Origin: Spodoptera frugiperda | Taxonomy: Eukaryota > Arthropoda > Insecta > Lepidoptera > Noctuidae | DNA: 64,000 nt | NCBI RefSeq assembly: GCF_023101765.2 | Contig: NC_064218.1 | Location: 11,718,001 to 11,782,000 of the forward strand | Direction: 5' to 3' | Shown here: positions 33,101-44,981 of the stretch, piece after piece | How positions within the stretch are numbered: position 1 is the stretch's first letter | Layout of the letters: each line of letters begins with the position of its first letter | Translations under genes and position numbers: made by a program | The notes under the pieces: model-generated | Database searches by the model: none | What the model saw: the letters and a program-made list of their open reading frames with translations, nothing else | What the model was told of the DNA's origin: nothing

Positions 33101-35335
33101 AATTAGCAACTAAAGTTGTTGAGTGTCATTCATATTCAGCTTTGAAATCACAGTATTAATTATAGAAGTTGCTTAATTTATATTAGTTGGACTTCCCAAG
33201 GCTAACAACAACCTTGATGCATTTTTGGATGTCCACTTCAGGGGCACCCTGAATACATAATACACAATAATAAATATGGTCGCACACCAAACATTAAATT
33301 ATTATTATGTTAAAAACATACCTGTCTTTCTTCAAATAACACAGTCCTCGGTTAGCAAAGTAAATGGCATCATCTTTCACCAGTTCAATAGCCCTGTTGT
33401 AGCAGGATATCGCCTCATCCCATTTCTCTTGCTTCACAAATGTGTTGCCCTGGAAACCAATAATCAAATTTTTTGTTGTTATAGTTACAAAGAAACGTTT
33501 AACTTTTTTGAAACGGCGACATATCACGCTCTGTGGTCTGAATATTTACAATAATTTATATTTTGTACAATAATTTTGTCAATTTACTTGTTTAGGAATC
33601 TCGAACAACAAACAGGAACTTTTTTAACAAGCTGAGATTATAATAAAAGAATTTGACTGCTCGGTTGGCACGGTGGCTGGGTGACCGGCTACCGCACAAT
33701 GTGTCAGGTGTCCTAATTCCACACAGATCACTTTGTATGATCCACATTTTGTCGTTTCAGGTTTGGGTGTCATGTGTATGTGAACTGAACTTATGTATGT
33801 TTGTTAACACGCCAACGACACACGACAAAAACCTAATGTGGGGCAACATTTAAAAAAACACAACAAAGTTTCCTAGAAGTCATTATTAACAAGTTACATG
33901 ATCAGAATTATGACCATTAAAAAAACCAAACTATCAAATCAATAACCATATTTAACATAATATTTTTGTTAAGAATTAATATCAATAATAATTACCCTCT
34001 CCTTCTCGTACTGGGCTTCCTCCTTGAGTTTCTCCAGCTTGGCTTGCTGACTCTTCTTGCCATCTAACGAAGTTGGGCCAACGTCTTCCATGTCTATGTC
34101 CTCGCAGGCTTTATCCTAAAAATTAAATAATTCAAGTTGTGAGTTTTTATTAGACTAATCTGCTGTTACCACTCTATGCTGGCAGTATAGTCGATAATTT
34201 CATGTTGGAGACACAGCTGCCATCAAGGAAAAAAATAATAGCTAATTTTTCTATAAAAACCTACAATTTAAAAAAGGACCTTGCTTTACTGATGGAGAAT
34301 TCAATTTTGATATATTAAAAATTAATTAACTCTAATAAATGCTTTGATTTTGCCGCTCTTGCACAATTAATTATATAAATAGTAAAAAATTAAGTCTAGG
34401 TATTTTTTTAGTTAAATTAGTTATGCTTTTAGGTAGTGGTAGTTAGTAGTTCACTGAAAATCAGTGCTGTGTGATTTGTGTGCTTCGCTTATACAGTGGG
34501 TAACCAGTTTAGCATAGGCATGTCTTGCTGTAAGTTTTTTTATTGAGACAAGTGGTTGGTTAACCATATTGAAATAAATACCTAAATAAACACAGACTTA
34601 TGACTTACAAACTTTGCGACTGACACTATTTCAATCAAATCTTAAAAACGAGAGACCATAGAGCATAAATCTATTCTAGTTAAGTTTTTTATCTAGGAGT
34701 CTTAGACTTATTAGTAAAATAAACAAAGATTGTGGGCAGGGGTGCACATAGGTTTCTCTGCAAAAACTTAAATAAAAAATAGGTATGATACTTACAACAT
34801 CATACTTGTCCCATGCTGTATAATCAGAACCTCTGATCTTCGACTCAGGTTTCTTCTTAGGAACCACTGGCTTTTCTTTCTTTATCTTGCTGCGAACTGG
34901 AGGCAGGTCCTAACCTCGAAAGTAAACAAAAACAAATGTGAAAAACCTTCGAAACCCGTCTAAAAATCAATGTCTAAGAAACTACAAACCCTACATGGCG
35001 TAGACTACACAATACTCTACTAGTTACAAATAGATTTTCTTTCTCATAAAACGAGAAAACCAACATAACCTCACCAATACATGACAACTTTTACTTCGAC
35101 ATTTTTAAACCAATTTTAACACAATAATACATACAGATTTACGTGTTAATTATAAAATTTACACTCAATACACAATATAAAAACGGGAATCGGTCTAAAC
35201 CTGTTCGAAAGCACCGTTCAAAGCAGCCTCTTTTCTTTTCATCTCTGCTTCCCAATTCTGCAAGTCTGTCATGTAAGTTTGCAATTCTTTAACATTATTT
35301 CGAGCTTGGTTCTGAATTTCAAAAACTTTATCCAT
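30150..35335 (-). CDS. spag: RPAP3 / spaghetti: TPR co-chaperone of the R2TP complex, nine exons, complete
   Basis: Exons in gene order are 35335-35201, 34909-34796, 34115-33996, 33449-33322, 33078-32868, 32525-32322, 31902-31567, 30899-30707 and 30238-30150. All introns are GT-AG and the total is 1530 bp (509 residues plus stop). The N terminus (NNVKELQTYMTDLQNWEAEM) is the RPAP3 start motif. A single three-repeat TPR domain follows (~117-232). Its carboxylate-clamp residues K121, N125, N156, K186 and R190 are all kept, so it should bind the C-terminal tail of HSP90 or HSP70. After a charged linker comes the RPAP3_C domain (~389-495, starting near FVAPVNSVQFMSEW), which contacts RUVBL1/2. 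With PIH1D1 and RUVBL1/2 it assembles RNA polymerase II, snoRNPs and PIKKs in the cytoplasm. One TPR domain instead of the two in vertebrate RPAP3 matches the fly protein. I chose the inner Met because it aligns with RPAP3 starts. Confidence 0.95.
30368..30490 (-). repeat. SINE family C fragment in spaghetti intron 8
   Basis: Read on plus: TTTTATGGGGGCAAAATCAT, CGTCTTGGGCGAGGCGAGAG, AACCACTCCGTTCCTACTC and CTTTTCGAGCCG. A repeat G piece follows directly (30490-30560). Confidence 0.8.
31237..31539 (+). repeat. SINE-like family B, near full-length, in spaghetti intron 7
   Basis: AGTGTGAGAGAGGCATGCTTC to ACGGCTAATACCATTAAAAA, with all family blocks present. It lies opposite to the gene's direction and ends 27 bp before the exon 7 donor. 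Confidence 0.9.
31947..32225 (-). repeat. SINE family A, complete, in spaghetti intron 6
   Basis: It spans the conserved 3' end (CGTCACGCCTTTTATCCCCG) to the tRNA-like head (ACCACTCGACCAACGAGGCA), with the B-box-like GGGAATCGAACCCAG. About 279 bp, same strand as the gene. With 51480-51752 it defines the family. Confidence 0.9.
32583..32735 (+). repeat. SINE-like family B fragment in spaghetti intron 5
   Basis: From the CCAATCTTCCCAATCC block to GCGGCTATTGCTTACCATC, lacking both ends. Confidence 0.8.
33655..33860 (+). repeat. SINE family D, complete, in spaghetti intron 3
   Basis: The head GACTGCTCGGTTGGCACGG, with GTGGCTGGGTGACCGGCTAC and GTGTCCTAATTCCACACAG, is tRNA-like. The body GTTTGGGTGTCATGTGTATG and the end ACCTAATGTGGGGCAACATT match copies at 8966-9135 and 11711-11830. 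The tail is TTTAAAAAAAC. Confidence 0.8.
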
Positions 35336-36573
35336 GATTCTAATGGAAGGTAGCACAATAAATTCGTCTTTACGATTACCTGTTAGATCAATAATAATTT
35401 TCAGTTGCACATCAACGACAACGTAAACTTGTCAAACAAAATTTTCGATTGTCATGGTAATTTCAACATGGCGGGCTTTTAGCATAGCGTAACGCGTTCG
35501 GAAACATTTATTTATTATCAAAAAATAAATAAAACTGAAATTCTGCATTGTATTTGTTTAGTTGTGTTATCAAAATAGACATAATATTGCAGATTTTTAG
35601 TAAATAAAATAATTGTTTTTAATAATTTTTTGTTTGTGTTATACTGTTATTGGCAGTTTTTGGTGAAAATTTCCATTATAATGCCATTTACTATAAAAAA
35701 AGTTATAGAAAAAGAAAACTCTAATGGCATTTAAGTATTTTTGAAGGAAAGTAGCCAGTAACAGCGTTTTACGTAAAAAAAAAAATAGTTCACCATGAAG
35801 TTTTTATTTCAAATACCAATTATTTATTTATTTTGGTTGTAAATAAATATTTATAAGCAGCTGTTGTAAGTACTTACCTATTAATACATTCTAAATACTT
35901 TTATTAAAAAAATACGAACGATTGATTTTTTATGTAACTGTATTTTGTATTTATTAATTAACATCTTTTTGTTCCTGTTCTTCCCGTCTACCTATTTTTT
36001 AGTCTGTAAGAGTCTGACACTCTCTCTCGCCGAGGCAGGAGAAGTCATTGGATGATTATTTATTTATTTAAAGTTAAATTGTACAACATTACGTCAGTCG
36101 TTAAACTAAAGCGTTATAATATATTTTAAGAAAATAAATTGTATGTCCCTTAAAAAGTTGACAAATAAATACAGTCCACCTATTATTCCAAACCAACAAC
36201 ATACAACAATCTGCCGCATCATTATTAGAAACAATCAATACAATACATAAGTACTATACCAATCAGACCTTCACTCAAGGTTGCACCGTACCAACCAAAA
36301 CAGAAAATCCAATTTTCATTACAAAATTAATTCGAAACTCATCACAGACAGAGTAACGCGGTAAGCCAGTAAACCAATCAAGAACATTTTTATAACGAAC
36401 GCGTGCTTTCAAAGACTTTATTTAGTTCATCGTGTCAAGGTTTCAAACGTAACTAAACTTCTGAGTAATACTTATTTACTAGGTAGACTTTTACCCACGC
36501 CCTTGACCCATGTGAATTTCCCATTAGGTATTTACAAGATAAGCGCTCAGAAAGTGGCACATTAAAATGTTGA
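35336..36573. other. 5' flank of spaghetti and intergenic DNA
   Basis: The presumed promoter and 5' UTR of spaghetti lie in the first ~150 bp. AACATGGCGGGC near 35466 resembles a GCCAT (YY1/Pho-type) site. A family C 3' fragment is at 36000-36062 (plus). The rest is AT-rich and unassigned. Confidence 0.4.
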
Positions 36574-36717
36574 CATTTTTTTTTAAAGGGGAAAGTCATT
36601 TGGGTCTCCTGCCTTGGGCGAGACGAGAGGGAGTGTCAGACTCTTGCTGACTAAAAACTACCCCGTTCCTACTCCTGTATTTCGAGCCGGAGCCCCTATA
36701 AAGCCGCTAGGTAAACG
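36574..36717 (-). repeat. SINE family C, 5'-truncated
   Basis: TTTTTTTTTAAAGGGGAAAG through CCTTGGGCGAGACGAGAGGG to GAGCCCCTATAAAGCCGCTA on plus. The tRNA-like head is absent. Confidence 0.85.
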
Positions 36718-38264
36718 CATTGTAGATAAGTATGGAACCGCTAGTGATGCAAAATAAGTTTGTTGTTTCGCGCTCTCTGAAAAGAGTCATGCATTATGTT
36801 ATGTAAGGTGAAATCCAGTTATGACTACTCTTAGTATTTTCTTCATGGTAGGTACTCTGTTAGGTACCTACCTGTTATTATGTACTTATCTGTACCTACC
36901 TATACACAAGTATGCGAGAACATGATTAAGTTCTTATATAGGTACCTAACTATCTACTTGTTTACATGAAGTTTTCCTGTCATGAAAAGCTTGATTAATA
37001 GGTTAGGACTTAATTTTTTAGAATACATGTACTGTGTCTTTTTGTCTTATTGCCTAAGGCAGTACGTACCTGACAGGTATACCTACATGTATATGAATGT
37101 TCTAGAAGCATTGAATAAAAGTCTGTGTTTCCTTTCGGAATAACCTGGGTGTCATCAAGTTCTGAGTCAATGAGTTACATGGGCATGTGATCTCCGTTAA
37201 GGCGCATCATCGCTTACCACCAGGCGAAATGGTGTGAAAATACCACCTGCCTATATTAAGTACCTAAATGTTTATAAATGGAAACTGTTGGCTGATTTAT
37301 TCTCGGTGATTAGCAAACCGATCTCATATAATTAAACCTTTAACTGCCGCACTCAGAGACATTTAATGATGACTTAAACTATTCGTTTTAATTGCTAAGG
37401 ATTGGATTAAGTAAACATTAAATAACTCTGAGTACGGCGTTTAGACTCTTTGCATTGCGAGCAACGAGGTAGCAACGTTATATCAGGCATCGAGACACTA
37501 AGGTGATCAACAATAACATTATAATGAAAAGTATATTCAGTCAAACATATATAGAAATATTAGATTCAGTAACACAACATAAGTTCCTGTAGTTCTGTCT
37601 AATGAAAAAAGCCTCTGGCTATTTGATCTTCACGGTCATAGATCAGACGGAACAAAACCGTTAAAAATTGAAGTTGAAGGATACACCAAATATTATTATT
37701 GTATCTACTAGGTATCTATCGTATAATGTCTTAAAACATTGATTAGATTAGTTTCGGATATCCAATATTATTTATGTATATGTAATGTTTTATTTTTGAA
37801 GGTATTTTTTATGTATTTATTAAACTCTTCATGCACATTAATAAATATAAAAATCATATAAAAATACGAGGTGGGCTTATCTAATGCCGTAGGTATTTTC
37901 TATCAGCCAAACCTTTGGATGATGCAGTGAAAAACCAGTGGTAGGTGCATGGAGCAAACAAATCCAAAGAAGTTCAAGTAGAAAACTACAATATGCTTAC
38001 TTACACAAATATAGGTATGTATACCAAGTAAGTATAATGTTTGAGGTACTTAATGTTTTATTTCGAACTTGAAATAAAAAAGAATATTTTGACATCACAC
38101 ATCCTAATAATCAATATTGTAATTTATTATGATTCTCGTTGTATAAAAAAGTATTGCTTGTTAACAACATAATGCAAAAAGTTGTTTGAGCGCCATAAAC
38201 CACGATATGTAGGAAGGTTCCGTAGTCAATAAGTTGCATGCTCACAATCACTGCCAAGGAATAA
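36718..38264. other. Intergenic with a palindromic MITE-2 copy
   Basis: At 37334-37441 CACTCAGAGACATTTAATG faces CATTAAATAACTCTGAGTACG as an imperfect inverted repeat of ~108 bp; related copies are at ~41155-41250 and 52855-53035. A fragment of another dispersed repeat is at 37200-37255. No gene. Confidence 0.5.
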
Positions 38265-38530
38265 AGTGTGGGAGAGCCATACTTCGGCACGAATGGGCCG
38301 CTCGACCGGAGAGATACCACGGCCTCACAGAAAACTGACGTGATACAACGCTTGTGTTGTATTTAGTTGCGTGAGTGAGGTTACCGGAGGCCAAATTATC
38401 AATCTTCCCAATCCCCGATTCCCCAGTAACCCTTTAATTCCTAACCCCCAAAACCGCCGGCAACGCACGTATAACGCCTTTGGTGTTTTAAGTGTCCATG
38501 GGCGGCGGCGATTGCTTACCATCAGGTGAA
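38265..38530 (+). repeat. SINE-like family B, near full-length
   Basis: AGTGTGGGAGAGCCATACTTC to GCGATTGCTTACCATCAGGTG; the last ~35 bp with the A-rich end are missing. Confidence 0.9.
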
Positions 38531-38999
38531 ACTCGTACTTACAATACAGAAACAAAATTGTTTTAAGGCTTATTTCTGGGTAAAAGACGACTTAAGCTGG
38601 TTATGATTAAAATTGAAACAACAAATTATAATATTTATTTATTTATTTTAGTATGATTAGTATTTCATTTGTGTGAGTTTGGCGACAGTGGTTCCCATAG
38701 TAATTTAGTTGGATGTCACTTCCTCTAGTTTCTGTATTCCATGATCACAGCTTTTAAGTGAGGAGCCAATGAATGGTCATTAAAGAGTTTGCGTTATTCA
38801 ACCAACCTCTATCCAACCTCTTTGCCAATTCACAAGAAAGCGAACAAGCTAATCACGCACGATTTTATAAAAATCTTAATTGATTAGGTAATTAAAAACT
38901 AACAACGTCGGTTTGCAATACTCTACTGCTCCTAATATTGGTAAAACGTGACCGTTTGCACATTATGGTGAAGTCAGACCGAGGAGTGAAGCTACGGAT
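38531..38999. other. Intergenic, no feature recognised
   Basis: AT-rich, no supported feature. Confidence 0.4.
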
Positions 39000-39215
39000 T
39001 GTGGCCATTCGATTTTGATGTCGCAAGACTGCTGAGTAAGAGGATTCGGGTTCGATTGCCAGGTCGCATAATTAGCTGCGACAGATTTAATAAATTGCCG
39101 GGGCTCTGTCTCGAAGCAGAAGTAAAAACTGGGTAGTTTATAGTCAGTACGAGTCTGATATTCCCTCTCGCCTCGCCCAAGGCGGCAGGACATTGGATGA
39201 TGTTTCCCTTCATCA
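39000..39215 (+). repeat. SINE family C with tRNA-like head
   Basis: TCGGGTTCGATTGCCAGGTCG at ~39047 is a clear B-box-like stretch. It is followed by the family body (GCCGGGGCTCTGTCTCGAAG, GTCTGATATTCCCTCTCGCC, GGACATTGGATGATGTTTCC). About 215 bp. Confidence 0.85.
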
Positions 39216-39788
39216 TAAGATACCTATACAAAACTACTTTCGTTTTAGACAGTCATATAAGTTTTTAAACTGACATGGTCGCTAATAATATCATTAGAAA
39301 TATCTTCATTCATGATCATAGATATTGCAACAGTCATATCGGAATCTCATAAAAACTAATAAATATCCCGTTTTAAGTTCTAATAATATTATAGACAGTC
39401 AGTATGTACCCATCCTAACATTATTAAAACATACGAAACTTTTGCTAAAGATAAAAGTTTCTTCACATAATATGTTTGTAACAGTTATAATCTAAATTGT
39501 TATTAAGCTATTTAAAACGTAAGCATTACTCACACTTACATTATATCGAAAAGTCTTTTATTTAATAACCTATATGCATAGTTGCATAGCACAAAATTAG
39601 TGATTGCATTTAGAAACATGATGTTTGATCTTGAACTTTTCATTTTATATTATGAGTAAGTATCATTAATCAGTTTATAGTCTAGAACTAACTTGTTAGC
39701 CTAGGTATTAGTACTTTTTTATTGGTCTGTAAATCGTCTAATTACCTTGCAATTAGAATAACACCTATAAGTGTGGCTTGCGGAGCTG
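39216..39788. other. Intergenic, no feature recognised
   Basis: AT-rich. TTTTTAAACTGACATGGTCG near 39262 also occurs at ~9138, so part is repeat. Confidence 0.4.
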
Positions 39789-39943
39789 GCTTTTTTTTTT
39801 TGAGGGGTAAAAATCATCCGATGGCTACTCCCGCCTTGGGTAAGGTGAGAGGGAGTGTCAGACTCTAAATGTCTAAAAACTACCCCGTTCCTTCTCTTGC
39901 GTTGAGCCGGAGCTCTGGTAACCTGTTGCATTGTCCATGTCCA
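39789..39943 (-). repeat. SINE family C, 5'-truncated
   Basis: TTTTTTTTTTTGAGGGGTAA through CGCCTTGGGTAAGGTGAGAG and AACTACCCCGTTCCTTCTC to GAGCCGGAGCTCTGG on plus. Confidence 0.85.
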
Positions 39944-40407
39944 TGCGGTGTTGTTTGAAAGATCTACCTACTCGGTCAAGTAAGTATACAGCACCTACAG
40001 CGCAGTAGGTACATATATAATTAGAAACACAAATGAATTTAAATTAGAAAAACAAATGTTTAATCCGTTATTAAAAAACCAAGTTATCGATTTTTGAAAG
40101 GCTCAGAATAAGACACAAAATAGCATAAAAAACTAGACAGTATTAGATTACACCAGGACCTACCTACTAGGCAAAAAGGTTTTAATTTTCTTTGCAAGGA
40201 TCTCCAAACAAATCCACATCCTGATTATCAATTTAGCTGATATCATTTTAATATTTCGATATTGAATGATATGTTGCCGCAAAAACATTATATTCGCTGT
40301 CCTTGTAATATTTATTTATAGACAAAACTATACAGATTTAGATAAAAACAGCGTGATGTGATATTGGTTAAATCAATGCAGGATTATGGAGGTTTTAAGG
40401 AACAATA
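39944..40407. other. Intergenic, no feature recognised
   Basis: AT-rich, no supported feature. Confidence 0.4.
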
Positions 40408-40598
40408 AAGTGTGCCATGCTTCGGCACAAAGGGGTCGACTCGACAGGAGAAATACCACTGCCTCACAGAAAACCGACGTGAAACTACTCTTGGCCCAAT
40501 CCCCAACAACTCTGAAATTCCTAAACCCCAAAAAGCAACACACTTGCGTGTGTGTAGCATCTATGGTGTTTCGAGTGTCCATAGACGGCTGTTACAAT
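40408..40598 (+). repeat. SINE-like family B with internal deletion
   Basis: Start AGTGTGCCATGCTTCGGCAC; the GTTTCGTTGTGTGAGTGAGG block is lost; ends near GTGTCCATAGACGGC. A piece of the palindromic repeat also seen at 18126-18350 follows (40600-40650). Confidence 0.8.
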
Positions 40599-40650
40599 CT
40601 TCATAGCACAGCTACATAGCACATCTCTGGTGGAAAAGCACCTTAGTCTA

Positions 40651-42396
40651 GTAGTAGACAACGAGTTTTACCTTGGCAGGCCAAAAATGTTGTCCTCATT
40701 ATTTTAATTATTGTTTATAGTTCACACAATAATGTAGTTTATTACAACGTTTAAGTACTTAGATAACTTTAAGGATGACATAAAGTGATTTAAATTTTAT
40801 GGGTTGCGCTAGGTTACCGCCGCAAAATTACTTAAATACGAGATCAAAGTCATCAAAGCCGCTTTGCACTCACGTCATTCTAGGCGGGTTTCATTGCTGC
40901 TAATTTATTGTAGCTTGTATATTTTTTTTTTTATATTTCAAAGGTCGATATTTAGCCGCTATCTCACCTGGTAGTAAGTGGTGATGCGGCCTACGATGGA
41001 GCACGTCTGCCCATGAGCAACCTATTCACTCGGGCTTTGAAGACACCCAGGTTTTTACCCACCAGGAAACACAAACGCAAAGAAGATTTCATTTCGTCAT
41101 ATTTCTAACAATGTGTTTCTAATCTATTTATTTAGTAAAGGTTTTAAGGTTTTACGGCCTACTCAGAGTCATTATTTAATGATTAGGTAAAAACAATTGC
41201 TAAGGACTCGGTTAAAACCATTAAACGATTATGATAGCGGTGTTTATAGTTTTAAAACTTCTATCAAAGGTCCTAAACGTTTTCATTACTCTCTCATATA
41301 TGACATTTTCTTAGAAAAATAAAAATGAAGCCACACAACCAATGTCGACGATGTTCCCACGATTAAAATTTTGCATGCACAAACAAACAAACAATCTTTA
41401 CTTATAAACATAATCAGCTTTGAGTACGTGATTCCAATCTTGTGAACTGTGTCGTGTCGTTGCCTTACGTAGTACAGACACCAGCATGACAACCTACCCC
41501 TTATCACTAACATTCTTCAAACGATTCACATCCTTATACTTTTCCAAATAGAGTTGGTATTTGTGTGAAAAGAATTTTGCAAATAAGGTGAGTTTGATGT
41601 GCAGCTATGTATGTTCTGCAAACATTTGAAGGTCGCGTGTAAAAGTTTTTGTTTTGATGTCTTGTTTTGAGTAATTAGCGTGAAATTGTAACGTTAGGTC
41701 TTATTTACAGTTAGGTAATTCAAGGTTAGGTTCTCTTTTAGTTCTTGTATTGTGACGAATGTAACATATGGCAAGGGTAATTTTCCAGCAGAGATATGCA
41801 GTGCTATGCTACGAAGGTGAAATAGCTAAGCTGTGAAACTATGTGACTATTTCCACAGATACTAAGCTAGCTGTGCGAGTACGATGTGTTATGAATAACA
41901 TTACGTTTTACAACTCCTGAGCAGCACATAATTTTTTCATCAGATATGCTCCAGAATCCGTGTTGTTCCTAAAAAAAAATGAGAAAACGAAAAATTTTAA
42001 TAGTGCCATATCCCCCTCAAACCCCTCCTACATACATTCGAAGCAGTCTAACACATTTTCTTAAATAGCAGGCGTTATACTATTTTACCCAATTAACGAC
42101 CACCCAAAAACCTCATCGACCCAATTAATCAAGTTTACAAGTTACACCAGTTCATTACGCATTACACACCCATCATCGTAATCCGTAATCCGTAATCACT
42201 GCTTACCATGGATTACGGAAGTTATGTTTACGATTACGCGCAGTCAAGGTGATGTCAATGAACTCTGACCTGAAGCGTATGTAGCTAGCAACTAAGAGTA
42301 AAGCCTTATGTAGTCATACTCTATGTTATGCCTCGGAAAATTGGTGTCATAAGAAAGTGAATCTTATTTTCATTAATGTTAGGTATGGAATTAGGT
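40651..42396. other. Intergenic, repeat fragments only
   Basis: A dispersed repeat fragment is at ~40960-41055 (CTCACCTGGTAGTAAGTGGTG). A MITE-2 relative is at 41155-41250. Nothing coding is supported. Confidence 0.4.
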
Positions 42397-42576
42397 GTTT
42401 TTTTTATGGAACACGCCGGTAATCGAGCAGACGTATCACCTGATGGCAAGCAATCGCCGCCGTCCATGAACACTTGAAACAGCAGAAGAGTTACTGGTGT
42501 GTTGCCGGCCTTGTGGGGGTTAGGAATTTAAGGGTTGTTGGGGAATTGGGGATTGGGAAGATTGGGAAGGGAGGAA
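42397..42576 (-). repeat. SINE-like family B, 5'-truncated
   Basis: TTTTTTTTATGGAACACGCC to GGGATTGGGAAGATTGGGAA on plus, covering the 3' half of the family. Confidence 0.85.
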
Positions 42577-42651
42577 TCGTGTGTTATTTGTATTGGGACC
42601 CAAATACATTATAATATATCTCAGTCTGTATTTAAAGGTAAGTACATACAA
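42577..42651. other. Short unassigned spacer
   Basis: Unassigned DNA between a family B and a family C copy. Confidence 0.3.
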
Positions 42652-42790
42652 TGACCGGAGCTGCGGACTACTGGCTGGTTTACCGGGGCTCCGGCTCGAA
42701 AAGCAGGAGTAGGAACGGGATGGTTTTTAGTGAGTGAGAGTATGACACTACCTATAATATAGCCTGATGATTATCCCCCCTTAAAAAAAT
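42652..42790 (+). repeat. SINE family C, 5'-truncated
   Basis: GACCGGAGCTGCGGACTACT to TGATTATCCCCCCTTAAAAA. The CCTCGCCCAAGG block is altered. Confidence 0.85.
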
Positions 42791-43625
42791 CACGTTCAGG
42801 TACTTGATTTTTTTGTGAGTATATACTGTTTGAAATAATGTGCTGTTTCTGTGCATTTTTTGACAAGCTTAAGGAAAGACTTTAAGATATTGGAAATTGA
42901 CAATTTCATAATAAAATAGAGATGAGTCGAGTTGACAACTTCATGGTGATTTCATGGTGAACGAAACAGGAATGGAGACATCACATAAGTCATGCAATTA
43001 CAACACTAGGTACCCATCTTTAGAACATTTCAATTATAATCTTAAACCGAAACCAACCTTATTATTAATCACCAACAAACGATATTCAACTCTAAAATAA
43101 AGCCATTAGAATAAAATTTAGCAAAAACAATCTCTTCAGTAACGCCCAAACTTGCATAAAAGCTTCAACAGAAATAACTCTATTTTAAACGTAGCCAATT
43201 ACAGTATGCTCTCATTCTAGTACACACATACATCAAGTTAAAAAACCCAATATAAACTGAACTTTGAATGTGTGAAAAGATCATACGAAGCTAGACCAAG
43301 ATAAATTGGTTATTTATATGTACTACCAAAATGTCACCATACATGTAAGATGAGGTGCCATCGTTAATAAAGCGTTTAAAATAATTAACTGTTCCACCAA
43401 CAGATGGCGTTGTTAATAACTAACTCGTTTACCAAACAGTTTAAGTGTTAAGTTATGGAGTGTAAAGTTCGCGTGCTTATTCTTGAGATTAAGTTGTTCA
43501 AATTACCTAAGTCAAATATTTTAATCTGTGTTGTTTAATGTAGGGTAGCGAAGCAAATGTGACGTTAATTAAAGTCACATCTGGTTATGCAGCAGTGCTT
43601 ATAATTATTGTTTTAATTGGTTTGT
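42791..43625. other. Intergenic with dispersed repeat H
   Basis: Around 43255-43345 the sequence matches 18530-18620 (CTGAACTTTGAATGTGTGAA against CTGACCTTGGAATGTATGAA, and GACCAAGATAAATTGGTTAT). No gene. Confidence 0.45.
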
Positions 43626-43850
43626 ATCGTTACACCTTTTATCTCCATAAAGGGTAGGCAGAGGTGCATTGTACGATGTACACTTAATTTTCACCATTTG
43701 TGTTATAAGATCCATGTAAAAGGGCGTGAGCCAATTGCTTACGCTAAATTCCAGACTCTGAGCTACTACTGAGTTTTTTTTTTCGAAAAACTGTAAAAAG
43801 CCCAATAATATTTTGCCCGACCTGGGAATCGAACCCGAAATCCCTTGATT
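43626..43850 (-). repeat. SINE family A, nearly complete
   Basis: ATCGTTACACCTTTTATCTCC to the B-box-like GGGAATCGAACCCGAAATCCC; the outer part of the head is lost. Confidence 0.85.
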
Positions 43851-44523
43851 TCATATGGAGCCGGGAAACCGCATCCACAACTCTTGTTCAGCAGTCATCC
43901 TTACGACAATAGGACGAAAGCAAAACATAGTCTTAGTAACAAATCTACTTAAACAACGATTAAACTAACAAAATAAAATAAGGTATTGTTAACCGACTTT
44001 TCAAAAAGGAGTGGGTTCTTAATTCAGCTGGTATGTTGTTTTTACTTTATGTTTACTAATCGGCCAATGACTTCAAAACAAAACACAGGCATGCCACAAT
44101 AAAAATAAGCAAATACAAAGCAGGTATGTATTACTCAATTTGACACTATCTCTCTCATCCCGTTACTTACTTGTCTGCCCACCCATTAATTATAACTGTG
44201 CAAATTGATACCTGACAAAGCGATAAGCATCTCTATTATTATGCTAATTAAGTCCAACCTCCTTTGGCTAGTAATTACAGGTTCAAACGGTTTGTTCTAG
44301 CAAAAAATGTAATGAGTTAATTATTGTGATTGGGTTAATATTGCCTGATTGGTGTACTGGTTGTGAAGTCGGTTCTTCGGTTGTTATAGTACATTATGTT
44401 AGTATTCTAAAGCATCTTACATGATATTGCAAAATCTATCTTTTTGAAAAAACAGGTTGATGAGTTTTAAAAAACAGGTTCACAACATTTGATGGAGTCG
44501 GAATACTTCTATTTTAAGGTACC
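43851..44523. other. Intergenic, no feature recognised
   Basis: A family F-like start (AACCGACTTTTCAAAAAGGAG) lies near 43990. Otherwise AT-rich. Confidence 0.4.
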
Positions 44524-44981
44524 GTAACTTCTACCGGGATCACGGGCGAGGTCAGCCTTAGAGCATGGTCCCAGCCATAGGAACGACTTTTTTAAGGATC
44601 CAGTGACTTCTCCCACCTTAGACGAGTCAAGAAGGAGTGTCAGACTCTTACTGGGTAAAATTACCCCGTTCCTACGCCAGATCTTTGAGCCGGAGCCCCG
44701 GAAACCTGTTACGTTGTCCGCAGTTCCGGATCGGACAACAGCCTTACCGGGCCCCATCCGTGGTGGTCTGATGGGTCTTTGAAGCGCACGCGGAACGGGA
44801 TACGCCGTACACACGGGTCTAGGTTTAGGTAGAGCTACCCTTGCTCGTCGTTTGCAGACCCGCCGGTGGCCGGAAATCGTCGCACAATCCCCGACGCTCG
44901 GAGTGTCTCTCCTGACGGCTGGCACGTGAATGGTAACTCCTAACGGGATCACGGGCGCGACCAGCTTCATACCATGGTCCC
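44524..44981 (-). mobile_element. SINE family C copy framed by ~49-bp direct repeats
   Basis: 44524-44572 (GTAACTTCTACCGGGATCAC onward) and 44933-44981 (GTAACTCCTAACGGGATCAC onward) are imperfect direct repeats ending CATGGTCCC. Between them is a long GC-rich family C copy (minus) with TTAGACGAGTCAAGAAGGAG, GATCTTTGAGCCGGAGCCCC and CCATCCGTGGTGGTCTGATG. The part from 44860 to 44932 is not typical of the family. The direct repeats are too long for a normal LINE target duplication. Confidence 0.6.

Noticed and set aside
35336..35410. Earlier Met for spaghetti, adding 25 residues
   Set aside because: The frame is open upstream, but RPAP3 proteins begin with the motif that follows the inner Met; the extension is probably 5' UTR.
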